DNA of 64,000 bases from Varroa destructor (taxonomy: Eukaryota > Arthropoda > Arachnida > Mesostigmata > Varroidae), in the NCBI RefSeq assembly GCF_002443255.2, contig NW_019211456.1:57951578-58015577 (forward strand), written 5' to 3'. Shown here in pieces: positions 1 through 14,454 of the stretch. The notes beneath the pieces are model-generated. The model did no database searches, was not told the DNA's origin, and saw only the letters and a list, made by a program, of their open reading frames with translations. Every line of letters starts with the position of its first letter. The stretch's first letter is position 1. A program made the position numbers and the translations under genes.

Positions 1-734
1 TATATAAACACTTAGTTATCATCACTAGCATGCGAAATAAATATACTATTATGATTCCGAAGGAAATACTTTTCAAAAGGTATTAAATGGATCATACTAT
101 CTTTAGATCGTAAAAATTTTAGATCAAAGATCTCGGAAATGATTAGATGGATTTAGTCACATTACCTGGCATGTGCACAATGGCCAACAAAAAAAGGTCT
201 ATAAAATGATATGTTTTACCAAAAACATGACTTGGAACAATTAACTAGGAATTGTTATCGATTTTCGATTAAGCAAAGCAAAACAGAGTGTCTCAAATCA
301 AGTTACATTGAAAGCTCTACACAAAAATGGCTAGAGATCATAATGATCTCCTACTGGATGAAACACAAAGAGACAAGCTAGTAAACAAATATTTATTTTT
401 TAACGAAAAGGTACGCTTAATTATGAACCCATTAAGGAAGAGACTGTACTGGGAAAACAGTATTCATGGCCATACTCTCTGGAGGATTTAGCTGTTCAAT
501 AACTATACCTCTACGAAAATAATGTATTCGCTCAGAAATTGCTAATAAGTCTTGGTGAAGTCGTTGTTTGTTTAGTGATACTGGGAAATGGGTCGTGACT
601 GGATGGCTGTCGCCATTCGGCTCATGAAGCATGCAAAATATTAATCACGACCGCAGTGTATCACTTATGGAGTAACGTTACTAACAGACCAGCTTTTACT
701 TTCTTTGATTTAGCGGCCTAAGCATTTTGAGTAG

Positions 735-801
735 TAGCTCAGTTGGAGGAAGCCGGTTGGTAGCATAGGCGTTGGGCGGGTCGTCGACACACATTCGAAA
801 C
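735..801 (+). repeat. tRNA-like element with A and B boxes
   Basis: TAGCTCAGTTGG at 735-746 is an exact RNA polymerase III A box. ATTCGAAAC at 793-801 is a weak B box, 46 bases further on. The intervening bases do not fold into a good anticodon arm, so this is a tRNA-derived SINE head or pseudo-tRNA rather than a working tRNA. Confidence 0.35.
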
Positions 802-3433
802 ATAACACAGTCTTCGTCATTTGTATCGAAGCTACCCGAATTAGATACGAGATAGTGAGATCTTGCATTAATTTATAAAGCAGCTAAGAAAGTTATGCAC
901 ATAGCAACAATGTTTTTTAACAGCTGCTGCAAAAATTAACGAATTGTTGATTTCTCATATCCCGCTTTACTAGACCTACGGTGAACATATGTAGTTTGTT
1001 TGAGGGTTACTAATCGGCCTTGCTTGTTAATTTATGATAGTTAGCCCTTAGTGCTGAGATATATTTATGCCATATCGGAGATAAAGTATACATTATAATG
1101 AAAGCTATTGTATCCAAGGCTTCTCAATAGAGGGATTTGTATACAAATTATATTTAAACTTTATTATACATCTTTTTCTTCTAGAGGAGTTTGTCCTATT
1201 ATTCTCCCGCATAGTCAAACCTTTCAACACCATTTGAAGACCAGCAACGAAGGTTTCTACCTTCGCCTCGATTTGGCACACTCTTTATTCATTTACCTAT
1301 AAAGGTTTTCAGCATTATTGGGAAAGTTTGAAGCTCTAAAAATATGTGGCCTATCGATAACATGCTTCTTTCTTCTGCTAATCGACAGGACAAGGTTAGC
1401 AGAAGGATAAGTGAATTGATCGCATAAAGCTGTAAACAATAAGCATGTCTATCTCGTTCTCTTATCCATTGTTAATATAGGTGAGTCATCTGAAAAACTT
1501 TTCTCCTTGGTTAGGTTTCTATGCTTGAAAAACGGTGCAGTGGTGGCTGATTTTTGGCTGTTGCTTGCTGGCCTTACCAAGTCTCTCTCTCATGAAGGTA
1601 CTGCTTCTGCCCCGAGGGCAACGACATACAAGGTGGCTTCTCCGCTATCGCCATTACCCTGAATATTGTTACGGTCGTCGCCATTCTAAAGTTAGCATTG
1701 GTAGCCGCTCGTCGAGGCGTCGTTGCTACTGTCGTTAGTACACGTACATGATCGTTTTAGATTCAGAGAGACGCAACAGTTTGTTCTTTCCGCGTATTTC
1801 GTTAATGTTTAAGCATAAGTGCAGTGAGTCCTCCTTTCTGTTTTCCTTGGTCGCTCAGTCACTCTGTCACTCTCTGGTGAGTTTTTCGCCCTTCGTCTAT
1901 TTCCTTTTTTATTTCTTCATTACCTTGAAGCCCGGGAAATGTAGGCTTTAGTTTAGTGAGAAGAACCTTGCCTTCGATGCTTTCGAATAAGTGTGTTCAT
2001 GTGTAACAATGTGTACGCATATGTGGTTTTAGGTCGCCAGCCGAAAGGCTTTGGAGTAGTATGACGACCTAAATTCTGGTCACTTTTCTGGGGCGTTTAT
2101 CGCTACTGGCTGTTCCCATTTTACAAGAGTATAATAATCCGACATTTGTATCTATATAGCTGTTCTTAAGAGTATTTATGCATTTGGAGTAATGCTTATT
2201 CTGCTGCAATATATACGACAACCATTGCGAATTTCAGAACTTGCAACAAAAAATCCAACAAATATAGACGGATTCGTTAGGGCCAAAATAAAATGTAAAA
2301 AATCTTCAACTGAGTACTTATTATTAGTAAAATCCTTGATTTCATACACTTCTTACGTGAAGGCAAAAAGTAAGATGAATTTTATCATGGGGTAGCAACT
2401 TCCATTCTTGCCCTTATCGTGTTTCACTTAAGCTCACCTTAAGAGATTAGTTTTTACAATATAGCGGATTGCGGAGGTAAAGTTAATTGCATAAACCACT
2501 CTACATTAACAATAGATCACGTTCTGAAGCGTCATGGAAACTTTGTACACAATCTATTACGACTGTAGCCTACAGGCCAGTCACTGATGAGATATAAAGC
2601 GAATTTGGTTTTTCCTTGTAAAAAAGGCCAAAGTAAGTTATCTTTATTTTCACACAGAACAAATTATGCAGCTAGCTATTATTGCATCGTGTGAAGTGCT
2701 AAAAAGAAAACGTAACTTCCTAGAATTATGTAACTTTTGACATACGCTTTACCTTCTTTCTACGTAAAGGGCTATTTCTATAAGTGCTATAAAATTCCGT
2801 GACCTTCCGAAGACCCTGTAAAATAGAGTACTGACAGTCCAAGGTATAACAAGCTCTCCCATTGCTAATAAAATGCATTATGGCTTCGAATCTTACATCA
2901 TAGCCGACATGAATGATGTGGCTGGATATAGACTAAGGTTTCACCGCTCTATATTCCTTATTTTTGCTATATATGTACGTATGTAAAATCTATAATACAC
3001 TAGGAAAACAATAGTGTGTGATTCCATTATCCCAACCGCAGGAATGTCACCATATCTGTGCACGAGGTTATGATGCATCCAACAGCAGCAGCAAAGAACA
3101 GAGAAAACATCACGTGCGCACGAAACAAACGAGCAGGATTTGCGCGTGCAATAGGGCGATATATATGAAGGACAAGAGAGAGACGGAAAAAACACATAAA
3201 ATGGAACGCAGGGACTGAGAAAAAAGGGCGACAGGTGACCATGTTGTGCCCCTTTTAAAGAAACCGGCCAGTCAGTTCGTTAAAATAGAACTCATCGATT
3301 TGTCACATAGACTATGGTTCTGTACTTGTTTATGCTTGATTACATACCTTTTAGTGCCAATAGCGTAGTTTTTGATGACTTGTCAATGACTGTACCCAAA
3401 TCGAAATCTGCACAAATAAGGTGTCACACACGA

Positions 3434-3464
3434 CCCCCCCCCAAAAAAAAAAAAAAAAAAAAAA
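3434..3464. repeat. C9-A22 homopolymer pair
   Basis: Nine C are followed directly by 22 A. No target duplication or SINE head was seen beside it. Confidence 0.97.
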
Positions 3465-6400
3465 CGAATAAGAACGTAGAACACTACATTTATTTATTAA
3501 GAGTTTTCTATTGCGTTTGGTAACCGATTAATCAAACTGGTACACAAAATGTGATGAAGACCAACCCTGCACCCAATGCAAGGAATAGGACACGTTTTTC
3601 TCCGCACGTGCCGCTTTTTTTGCAAGCACAATTGACCCTTCAGCTTTTACTTTTAATTTCTACTTCTTTCCCACATATAAAATGTATCGGTTTACGTATG
3701 ATCTATATATGACTCAATGGTCTGACAAACAGCAATCCCCTCAATAATCGCCTTCATCCGTGGTTCTTTATAAACTACTGCTTGATTAACAAGTTGCATT
3801 TAGCATCGTATGTTTTCCTCATAGAGCCACTTATTATTATTGTAAACTCAAGTCCCGGGCTGGCAACGTTCTGTTAAATATAATCCTGTTAGGAGTAATG
3901 ACAGTTGTTTGCAATGGCCTCATACTAGCACGTTGGGTCAAAAGAGGGTCAGAAAATCAGCAATAAGGCCCTTGAGGAATAACAGGGAAACAATACCCGC
4001 TATGCACCATCTTCCAAACAACAATGGTGGCTTAAATACACTGTAGTAACTCGTTGATAGTGTAACTTACCTCTCTGCATGAATGTACGCACACGAGGTT
4101 TATATTGTGCTCTTATATAATGGAAATGGTAGCAGTAACGGCTTCTGCAAGAGGTAGACATCAGGCGAAAGGACATCTGGATATAAGAGCAACTCCCGAC
4201 TCCAACAAGAGTAAAATGCCAACTTGGCATCCTGTGATTCATCCATTGCTGCTGCGTGACTCTTGCAAGGCTATCTTGCAAGATCTTTGGATCACTTAAG
4301 TGCATTATTTTCATAGCCGATTTGTTATACGCGGTATAAGAGCATCATCGTTTTGCTACACCGTTATGCACAGTAAATAGAAAACTGCGTCTACCAATAT
4401 CTGTAGTCATTACTTTGTTTTGTCGAATGGGATGTTTACTTTCCTTGATTTTATACTTGCCAATTAAAGTAAGCTATTATATAGGTTCTTTGTTCCTTAC
4501 GAAGTATTAGGCATAAGTTTAATTGCGGCCATTAGGCATAATCGATATGAATTTAAATCGGTAGTTTTCATTTTACCCTACAGTAACGATTTCGAGACGG
4601 CCACTGCGTCTAAGGGACTTGCGCACGATATATCGAACATGGTTTGGTGTCTTCATTTTATATTATGTAGGACTGTATTTCTCGACAGTAATAATACCGT
4701 TCGCGCCATATATAACTTGTATTTTTAGTCTATCGCTTATTGAACAATTTACCGTTGCAGTCGAACGGACACTTACCACCAGCTGAATGTCTTCCCAATT
4801 TGACCTTCAGTGGTTTCATATCGATTACTTATCGAGACCATTTAAGCGAGCATCAACAAAACCTCTAGATGTACGTGTCTACACTTTTCTCGCCTCTCTG
4901 TCAATAGGAATAATAGTTGGAAAGGGTATCGTGTCTCTACCCTGAACATCAGATCTTTTAGCTGTGGATTTTTTTCGGCATGGTCAAATCGATGTACAGT
5001 CGAAGTGACACGGGTCGAGGGTAAAAGGGGAGCGGACAAGGGGATAAACAGACCGGATTAAGTGCAGCATCCTCTCTGTTAGCTCTCTTACAACGGTTTG
5101 TAGACTCCTGCTGTGCGGGCCAGTTATTGATTGATAGACTAAGACGCCAACTGGGCTCTTTCCAATTTTCTAGAATGTTCTGGGTTATACTAGAAGGATT
5201 TTTAGAGAGATTGTTTGCGTTCTTCTATCGTTCGACGTTATTACGAGAGCTAATACAGTACAGCAGTCAACAAGAGAATCCTTGATATATTGGCAGTCGC
5301 AGTATGCTGTGCCAAATGGTTCGTTATCGTCTCGTATCTCTCTATATAAAATCGGTAATAAATTTCTTAGAATTAATATTAAACTCGACCTGATCGCTTG
5401 AGCCTCACGCTGACAGAAATTCTATTACCCATTATTCGTTTACACAATGGTAAATTGGTGCATCCCTATCTTTTTTCCCCCAGTTTATTTAAGCTTAACG
5501 TCAGCAGATCAGAACGTGCACTAGGATCGAATCATCATAGAAGTATAAACAGTCACCTAATACGAGCAGTCCGACAGCACTGGCAGCGGGGGTGGGGAAT
5601 CGGCATGGAAGGACAGGACAAGATGTCTTAGATAGTTCCGCTCGCAGCCAGTAGCCGTAGTGGCCAGCGCTAGCAGAGTGGACTATAGCAATTGTTTCTC
5701 GTGAAGCAGAGCGTTTGAGGCCCAGCTTAAGAGGTGAACTTTTCGGCTCTCTTCTTTACAGTTTACTTCACATTTCGTACCACGTACAACCTACTTGTAG
5801 TGGTCATGTGCGAGTAGTCCGTTCGTCAGATATTCGCCTTGTAACAAGGCAGGTCCTGAGACTATGTTCCAACAATGGACGAGGTCGCAGGACCTCAAGG
5901 GAAATTCGACAAGTGTACGTTACGGATAGAGGCCGATTGCTGTAGTTTTCTTTCACTTTTTCCTTCCTTCTTTCCGCTGCTTCCGTCTTCGTTGTCCCTT
6001 CAATTCTTCTAGTTCGACCCGTCGTTGTGCCTATCTGTCCGCAGGTCCGCAAACGGTACGGCCACGTCTTCTGACCTTTAGGTGGTCGTGCTGACGGGCG
6101 AGTAACTCTTCATATGAGTTTTACAATTTTTTTGTATTATCAGAATGCTTTTTTTTTCAATTGTTCTTTTTTTACAGGATTTCAAGACTTATTTTACGAC
6201 TTGGACAGTTTAGGCGTTTTCGAGTTGACCCATTTCGCTCTTCTCCCCACGCCTCTGCGCTTTGTGCATTGAAGGTCTATATGGTACTATTCGATCAACG
6301 AAGCGGTCGATTGTACAGCCTTTCATCGTAGTGGGTTGACAGACGAGTTTTTACCTCAAAATGTTGACCACCCAAGAAGTGGCAGCTTTCAGATCCAATG

Positions 6401-9400
6401 AATTAGTTATCGGCATTTGAACCTAAATCCAAAGTGGCTCTAAAAAACGTCGAATTCAGGGATTGTGAAAACCTTTTTGCGACAGCAACGCAGAGTGTCT
6501 TGTTAACAACATTTTCCGTCGTTTTTTTCTTTGTGTACACTACAATGCACACTAGTGTATGTTTGTTGTTCTTCCTTCAGCACGATTTTCTCGTTTACCC
6601 CTAAAAACGATACAAAGAGTTTACTGCTACTGATACGGCCGATGTCATATTTAACTAAGCGTGACTTGATTGGATTGAGAAATATGTGCATGTCCACGTT
6701 CGCGCTATATATACAAGGGATCCATTCGGCCCTCCCATTCGCACAGTTCCAAAATCTATCGACAACTTAACTCTTAAACGATTTAATCATGTTAGCTGTA
6801 TACAGAAAAAAATGTGTCTGAGGTCTGAAGGGAAGTGCTTGTAATAGTTAGGTAATATAATTCGAGCTAATAATTAGGACAGAGGAGCCTTACGCAGCTT
6901 CGCAGTGGGGGGGTGTATACAGCGAGACCCTGAGAACAAACAGCTGAAAGAGAAAACAACGAGGATCTTTACTGTACGCGTTTGAAAGGCAGGACGCGAT
7001 ATTTGAATGTTGATGGTTTCGTCGTACTGCTACAGAAAGAGTAATGGCTGGACGCAGTGCTAGTGGCTCTGGTGTATTGAGCTAGCAGATTTTCGTTAGC
7101 CTCAGCTGACTGGTTTGCGGGTGACCTGATGTAGTATAATCCTTCAGCTAACAACATCCCTATACATGATGAGCTGACGTAATAGCTGCTCGTATCCCCT
7201 GACCACCTATCGGATCTACAATCGGGCAGCTTTGCAACAGAGCTTACGGTTATATGCGACAGGCACAGCTGCGATCAATGCCATCCTAGAAGCAGCACGA
7301 ACAGCCGAACGATGTTGTCGCTCTAAAACGTCAGACAGGCTTGTAGAGAGTTAATCCCAAAAACATAAATAGCTAATCTCGGATATAAGAAGAACCTGTA
7401 TGTGACTTGCAGTTACGGGAGGCGTCTGATTGAATCATTGTATTGTCAGCGGTGCATTTTTATTGCTGAGCATTTAACCGTTTTGCTGCGTAATTAACGG
7501 CCGCCGGTTGCAGGGTGAAGAAGAGCATTGTCTCTTAGGTATTACATGTTTATGACCATACGCTCATATTGTCCCTATACTCTCTAAATTGAGACATTTA
7601 TGAACGGTTAATGAGGTGATTTTTGTGGAATATAGGGTGTGTATCTACGTGTCACAAGTATGCGTTTCACCCCCTTCGGATCTAATGAGAATCGATTAAA
7701 ATATACTATGTACAGAGCGTTAGGTAGAATTCATTAATGAATCGTACATAGACCACTTTATTTAAAAAAACGAATCCGTTTTTGTTATAAAAGAAGATAG
7801 CGTTGTTTGAACTGCTCAAACAAGTTCTTGTTGTACGTAATGCGCAAATCGGCTTTCCTACCCCTAAACAATAATGAAACTAGTCTTGGATTTTTTTCTC
7901 AATTTTTAGAACGTTATTCGAATAAAATGCATTTAAACGTGTAGAAATAATGTGGGAGTTGTGAAATTAATTGCGATACTGTCGTAGATCAGCAGGAAAT
8001 TTGCCTAATTATGAATTTCAATAGATCCTCGATTATTTATAGCAGATTACGATACTATTAGACAAAGAAGTAGTTATTTGTCACATTTTAGTTGCAGGAA
8101 AAATATTTCAAATAAGTAGAACAATTTTTTCAAAACGATTTTTTTTGTTTTATGAATTATCACTACTCATTAACCAATCTACAATCAAAAGATGGCGCCT
8201 TCGTTAGGGACATTGTTTCTGCTATTTCGAACGCAGAGAACGTGCATTGGTAACAACTGACTCTGAACTGAAAAATTCAGAGGACCTTAGTATACCAAGC
8301 ATCTAACTTTGATTTTAAATATCGATAAATAAAGATATTTAAATATATATGATTCGTTGAGACTGCGGGATCTTTTGACTACGTCGTATTTCACTATGCA
8401 GTTATGAAGAGAAAATTGAATTATTCGGAAACTTAGATATTGGGTACTTGGGTAACAATTGGTCCTGGTGGATGGGGCGATTCACAAGTTACGGTTCACT
8501 TCGACAACCACTATCATCGTCAACGTCGTTTCCTGCCATAAACAGGCCTGTCCGCCTGCCATTAAATGTTTCCACCATAATGGGTATAGTGCATGTTCTA
8601 CCGTGGCTAAACTACAATATATAATCAGCATTATCAGTTATTTCTAAAGCGTTCCCACATACTCCGAGAAGCTTGGTCGAGGGAAGTCGTTTTCATATCG
8701 TATCTTTTCAATTAGTTATTAATACGCACTCTAATAATTTTTTATGTAGGTAACTGCTTATATAGAATTCAGAAATGATGATAATAGAAGTCAGAAAACT
8801 TGACCGAGTACGGGTTTTTGTCGACATAATCTCCTATCTCGGACAGCATATGATTGCTCAGTATTGAACTTTCTTCTGATTTACGTTTACTGAATATAGG
8901 CAAAGCTTTCAAACAAAGTGTTCTGCTCAGGATAATAAACCTCATGTGATTGACTACAAAGTACGTGTCAATATATTTTAAGAACTAACATTAAAATGTT
9001 TTGCTATATTTTGCACACGAATCGTACATGGACGTAAGTAACTTTTTTAAATAGCTTTAATAACTTATAAAGATTGACCAATAAATCGACTGATACACTA
9101 TTTATATCAATAACAAGATGTTTTCAGAAACTTTTCTCTGAAAAGTGTTAAAACTACGCGGCGAATTATACGTAGATATTAAGTTTCGAAGTAAAATAAA
9201 TGCAGTAAACTTTTGATTAGAGCCATAAATGGCAGTCAAACATGACATTATATTGGCTTTCGGATTCAGTTGACTAAACGTCTATTGATATAATCGTTTA
9301 TTAACAATGGCGTTGGACTTCCGCTGTTGCTCCAGGTTTGGACCATGTTAAAACTATTGTGTGGATAATATACAAAGTTGCAGATAGTTTGTTCAAATGC

Positions 9401-9483
9401 TCCCAAGCACTCGTATCGAACACAGATGGAAACTGTATTTAAGTTAAGAAAAGATATTAAGCAAGTTCCAATAAACACACATG

Positions 9484-9507
9484 TTTTTTTTTTTTTTTTT
9501 TTTTTTT
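9484..9507. repeat. Poly-T tract (T24)
   Basis: An uninterrupted T run; a shorter T14 run lies at 9909-9922. Confidence 0.97.
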
Positions 9508-10579
9508 CTAGATTTTCCATTTGTAAATCGTTCATGGACAACCATCAGCCACTAGATAGTGAAAAGTATTGAGGAAAAAAGGCAGCAACTTTTTTTTTAT
9601 CCATATGGAAAAATATAACCTATATTTTCATTGGCTCATACAATCTCTCACTGCAATCTACGTGAAAATCACCTTCGTGAATATTAAGAAAGCATACAAT
9701 GAGCAGAGACCTAATGAAAAACTAAAAATTACGCGAACATTTCGAAAGTGATACCTTACGTTGGACAGAACTTGATTTAATTTAACTTAGTGTTATAACC
9801 GTCTGGATGTGTAACAAAAATGCTCATTGAGGACCAGGCAGAATTTGCCACCATATTCGTTCGACATTGTTCTTAACTGGGCATGTCAGTATTTCCGCAT
9901 ATGATTACTTTTTTTTTTTTTTCGAATTAATGATACGAAGTGTCGTTTTTAGCGCTGAGACGATACCGCAGAGATGTATCCATCAACTGTTGCTTTTAAC
10001 ATCGGAGTTTACAGAGCATGATCTATCTACTAACATAGGTATTGACAAATAAACTGAAACGAACGTCTGTGACAGGAAATTTTTTTGTCCGCTAATGGCA
10101 CCTAGTTTAAATTTTTTAATTCGCCAAATAGTTGCAAACAATGTAAAGCTACCATGTATATGGCGCGAATATTACGTAGAAAAGTTCCATCAGTACGACA
10201 TTATATAGTTAAAAGCGTAGATATGCGATTTAGTCAATGTTATACACTAGCAGGGGCGTTCTTACAATGATATGCTGAGATATCCCATATCAAGCACATA
10301 CCCGTCGTCACGTTTGCTAGATTATCAAACGTGCCCATTGATTCAATAGATGCAGGTAATCAGCCCGTTATGCAGAATACCAGAATATTAACAGTTAATC
10401 TTCCTTACGAGAATTAGTCAGGTTTTTTTGTTTTTATTCGTGCTAGTTACTTATGTGGCAGAAAACAAACGTTGACCAGCGACAATCGATATTTTTTTTT
10501 TTCTGCCAGCGAATTCTTGTTTCGCTAAGCACATACATTTTTCTTGACGGAATAGAGAGTTCCATAGATGCCAATTACG

Positions 10580-10601
10580 TTTTTTTTTTTTTTTTTTTTT
10601 T
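10580..10601. repeat. Poly-T tract (T22)
   Basis: An uninterrupted T run about 60 bases before the inverted repeat at 10660. Confidence 0.97.
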
Positions 10602-10659
10602 CTTGAAATATACTCATTTGAGCAGCGCTAAATAAAGGCAAGTGAAACAAAGTCTTCTT

Positions 10660-10700
10660 TGTGCTTGTACTGTGTATTTTAGATACACAGTACAAACACA
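10660..10700. repeat. Inverted repeat (13-bp perfect arms, extended)
   Basis: TTGTACTGTGTAT (10665-10677) pairs exactly with ATACACAGTACAA (10683-10695) around a five-base loop. One mismatch is followed by four more pairs (TGTG/CACA). The stem is short for a microRNA precursor. Confidence 0.88.
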
Positions 10701-11613
10701 GTGTCGCCACATACATGCGATGACCGAAAAAGTGGTATGCCTTAATGTTTGGCAGAATCTCATAAATATCATATAACAATAGGATTAGATAGAATACAGT
10801 CAAAGACGTCAAGTTACTATACTGGCGTGTGATACAACTAATTCTATCGTACAATATAAGCGGAATTATTCTATTTTACATATAACTATGAGATTTCTTA
10901 TTAAGGCAGGATGGTAACTTCGTCAATACTCATCCATGCCTAATTCATATCTCCTGACACCCAGGAGATAAGCACAGAATCAAGAGTTATGTTTCATTTA
11001 CATAGATTAGTTTGTACGTTGCGTACCAGTTTCAAGAAGGGTTCTATGATGCTAATTTTTAATTAGAAACGGCTCCGTAATGACATACGACAAAGGTAAT
11101 CAGGTTAAGGACGATCTTTTTCTATGGGAAGATAATTAGGGTAGAAGACCAATGTTTGTATGATATGAATGGATATATTTGTAACAAACATGCTCTACAA
11201 ATCCTGTACGGATTCTCCACTTACGTATATTTGCATTGGTGCATAATGTGAGTCAGTATAAACAAATGCTTGATAGTTTAGCACCACACTGCTGCTTTTG
11301 GCCTGATAATGAATCTTGGCTTATGTAAAGCACATCTCTGTTAAAGTCCCGTTTCCTAAACCGTAAGTTGACTTCTATTTGTTTTTTAGTTCCATCTGTG
11401 GGCTCTTTCACTCAAACGAGTCATGCCGATTTCGTGGCTTAAAAGTTTCGGCCCGATAGACGCTGGCTAAATGCAAAAGAGAACATTGTTTTTTTACAAT
11501 ATCCGCTTTGTTTCGTCAGCGTAAAAATGGTGTGTGTTGTTGCATGAGGTAGTAGAATTACAGTTACGATAAGAAACGCGCAGTAAATACTGAGTACTAA
11601 TGATTTCGAGAGT

Positions 11614-11643
11614 CAGACTCAGACTCAGACTCAGACTCAGACT
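11614..11643. repeat. (CAGACT)5 tandem repeat
   Basis: Five exact copies of the hexamer. Confidence 0.97.
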
Positions 11644-14436
11644 AGATGAATAACGTTGCGATATGATCGATGACTGCATACAATTATGAGTAAATAAAAC
11701 GAATACGTTTGACCTCATCACCTATTCGATAAAACTAAAGTCGAAAAATCCAGAAGTCTTCCGCGGCTTCGCGGTACGGGTCCTTTTGTAAACAGCCTGT
11801 TTCCGCTATTTGATAAACATCATCACTTTTGTTGAAACATAAAATAGGACATTTTTCCATAATTATATTCTATTTACTATACAAAATAATCTGTTAATAC
11901 TAAAAGTGGTTCAAAATATGGACTAACGCGTTTTAAGGTAAATGAAGAAAATTAGCAGTTTAGATGAAATGGATTCATTTTGAACCTTGTGATATTAACT
12001 GGACGACTTGTTTATATATGAACTGCAGTATCCGAATCAGCTCTCGACGCCTCGATAACAACCACGAAAATAACTGTTGATTTATATTGAAGGTACATGG
12101 TTGCTATGCATCCCCCCTATACTACTAATATCTCAATATGTTCGATGTGAAGCGTGCTAATTTCGATGTTGCTAAGGTATGTTATGTTCTATCAATAGTA
12201 ATATTAAAAACGTACCAAATATGTGTAAACGATCGAGAAAAAGCCCAATTCTGGGTACAAGAGGCAAAAAGTAGTAGTTATTTCGTGTCGTCAATTTGGC
12301 ACACTTCTAGGAGACTGGGTATGGGCACTTAACTTGCAAATTAGTGGTCATCGTAACACAAGCTTTTCTCTGTCGTGTCGACCACGGACAAAGGGAAATA
12401 CAGCCAAACGTTGGACTTTCTCATATCTACAATATTTGGCTTTTTAATAGGCTTATCTAAATTTGCCAGAACAGTGACGATCTATTGTTATTACGACGCA
12501 GAAACTACTGGCGAAGACAGATACAGTTTCTTCTAGAGACAAGACACTCTTGCAACCGCAATGGCGTTGAAAATACTAAACAGCTTTCGGCATGGGCTGG
12601 AACAGTGCACAAAATGACAGAGCGCCACTCCCTCAAACTTTTGCAAACCATTGTTGGATTCCTGAAGCTATTGTTGAGGCGTCGTTTGCAGACGACATCA
12701 TAACAGACAGAAAAAAACAAACTTTTTTTGACCCAGAAGTACAACGAGCATTGAATTAAAAGACGGTCATCTAGAATCAAGTGACCCTTACGAACGTCTT
12801 TATTGTAGTCTAGCAAAAATTTTCCCAGTTCTATTTTTCGAATGAAATCACTCATAGCTTGGCATTAGTCTCGTCCGAATTCTATTAACCAATTGTTTTC
12901 AATATTAGGCCTTTGTATGTGGTCCGAATCAGGCATGTCAAGATTTTAAAATGTATACTACGCGTCCTGCGCTACTTAGCCGACCATGAGTTAGAAATAA
13001 GGTAGCCTGTAAGCAGATTGTTAGATCGTAAAGTGATCGCATATGAAAATAATAGATTATTATTATTATTATCAAAAAGGAGCTTTTCTTAAGTGTCTTG
13101 AGGCTGAACGTTCTTATAACTAATTGATTGGTTAAAGATGGCAAGCTGTTTCTTGCTAATAGTATTGCTACTCTACGTACAAGTTCCCTCAACGCACGTA
13201 TTTTGTTTTCAGTGAAACCAGGTGAACCAAACGAGGAATATTTACATCATTTAATATATTAGATAGTGACATGTATTTAAAAATGGGATAGGAACACAAA
13301 AGTCGGCAGTGGGTTATCTTAGATATTATTTTTTGGGTCATTGTTTACCACTCTTTAGTCTACTCCTTAATGGTCAAAGATGGGGTCAGGCCATTATGGG
13401 GCGAACTAAAGTTAAGTACATTACATTAGATAAATTACATACATTTGATATTTGAAATAACTATATGGCACCATGATTAGCTGGCATACATCATTTCGCA
13501 TTACCCTATCTATAGTTAAAAACATGTTTTCGGGCATTATATGTATTTGCAGAATTGTTACGGAGCTTGTTTGCGTCGAACGAATTAAGTATGAAGCTCT
13601 GCCTAGCTAAAATGGCTGATCAAAAGTTTTCCACTCACACGGTAGTTTAAACGAGTTAAATAGATTCGTGCAATTTTTTTGGGTAGTTTTATTAGAAGCA
13701 CTTGGAGCCTAAACTAAAGTCTGTTTATCAGCTTTTAAGACTGTGGTTGATTGTTAGAGAAATTCAGTGATCTAGTCCCTTTGCTTTGATGTTGAACCCA
13801 ACCAGCCATCTTATAGTTAGACGTTCCTACGGGCCTTACCGCTTAGTAGGGTTAAATAAGTATTTTACAAGATGGATTTGATCTTCTGTTTCAAATTCTC
13901 GTTTAGCACTCACCTCAATGCTTTAGGTTCGAAGCACAGAGAATCATCCGTTGGAGAGATCAAATAAGCGAAGAGTTAGAATGCACTGTTTGTCAAATGT
14001 AACAGTTAATATGCAAATATAAAAATTACATTGTGCATAGTTTTTTGTGTAGCTTATATGTATCCGTCTAATATTAGGGAATTTTTCCCCAGTCGAGAAA
14101 CGTTGCGGGTTTGTTTTTTACTGATTGTCCTAAATACGTCTGAGCTTTAATTGACAGCTCAAACACGCGAGAAACAAGCACATGATATAATAGCGGCCAG
14201 AAAAACGTTACTTAGGGTCCTACTAGAGTGTGCGCTCTGTGTTCTATAAATCCTCTATCTCTACTTGTCTCCTTTCAATCGTCTCGTTTTGAAAAGGTAA
14301 ATGTTATCCTTTCTACGTCATTTTCCGCCCGTTCCGGTCCTTCAGTAGTCTCTTATTATTTGTCTTAAAAAGTGGCGTCAGACAAAATGCGGATCGTTTC
14401 GTTTACAGATCTCTGATCTATTATAGTATTTCAGAG

Positions 14437-14454
14437 TATATATATATATATATA
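14437..14454. repeat. (TA)9 microsatellite
   Basis: Exact TA dinucleotides followed by CACACC; a similar run is at 14665-14682. Confidence 0.96.

Larger units (their letters stand above)
1..10659. other. No recognised gene; intergenic or intronic
   Basis: Apart from the tRNA-like element and homopolymers listed, I see only chance open frames. The minus frame at 632-432 (KQRLHQDLLAISERIHYF within it) looks somewhat protein-like with possible splice sites, but has no recognised family. The stretch at 6260-6420 has a faint mariner-like DHPRSG string, too weak to call. Confidence 0.5.

Noticed and set aside
6230..6480. Possible second mariner fragment (a DHPRSG string near 6370)
   Set aside because: A single short string without supporting flanking transposase motifs.
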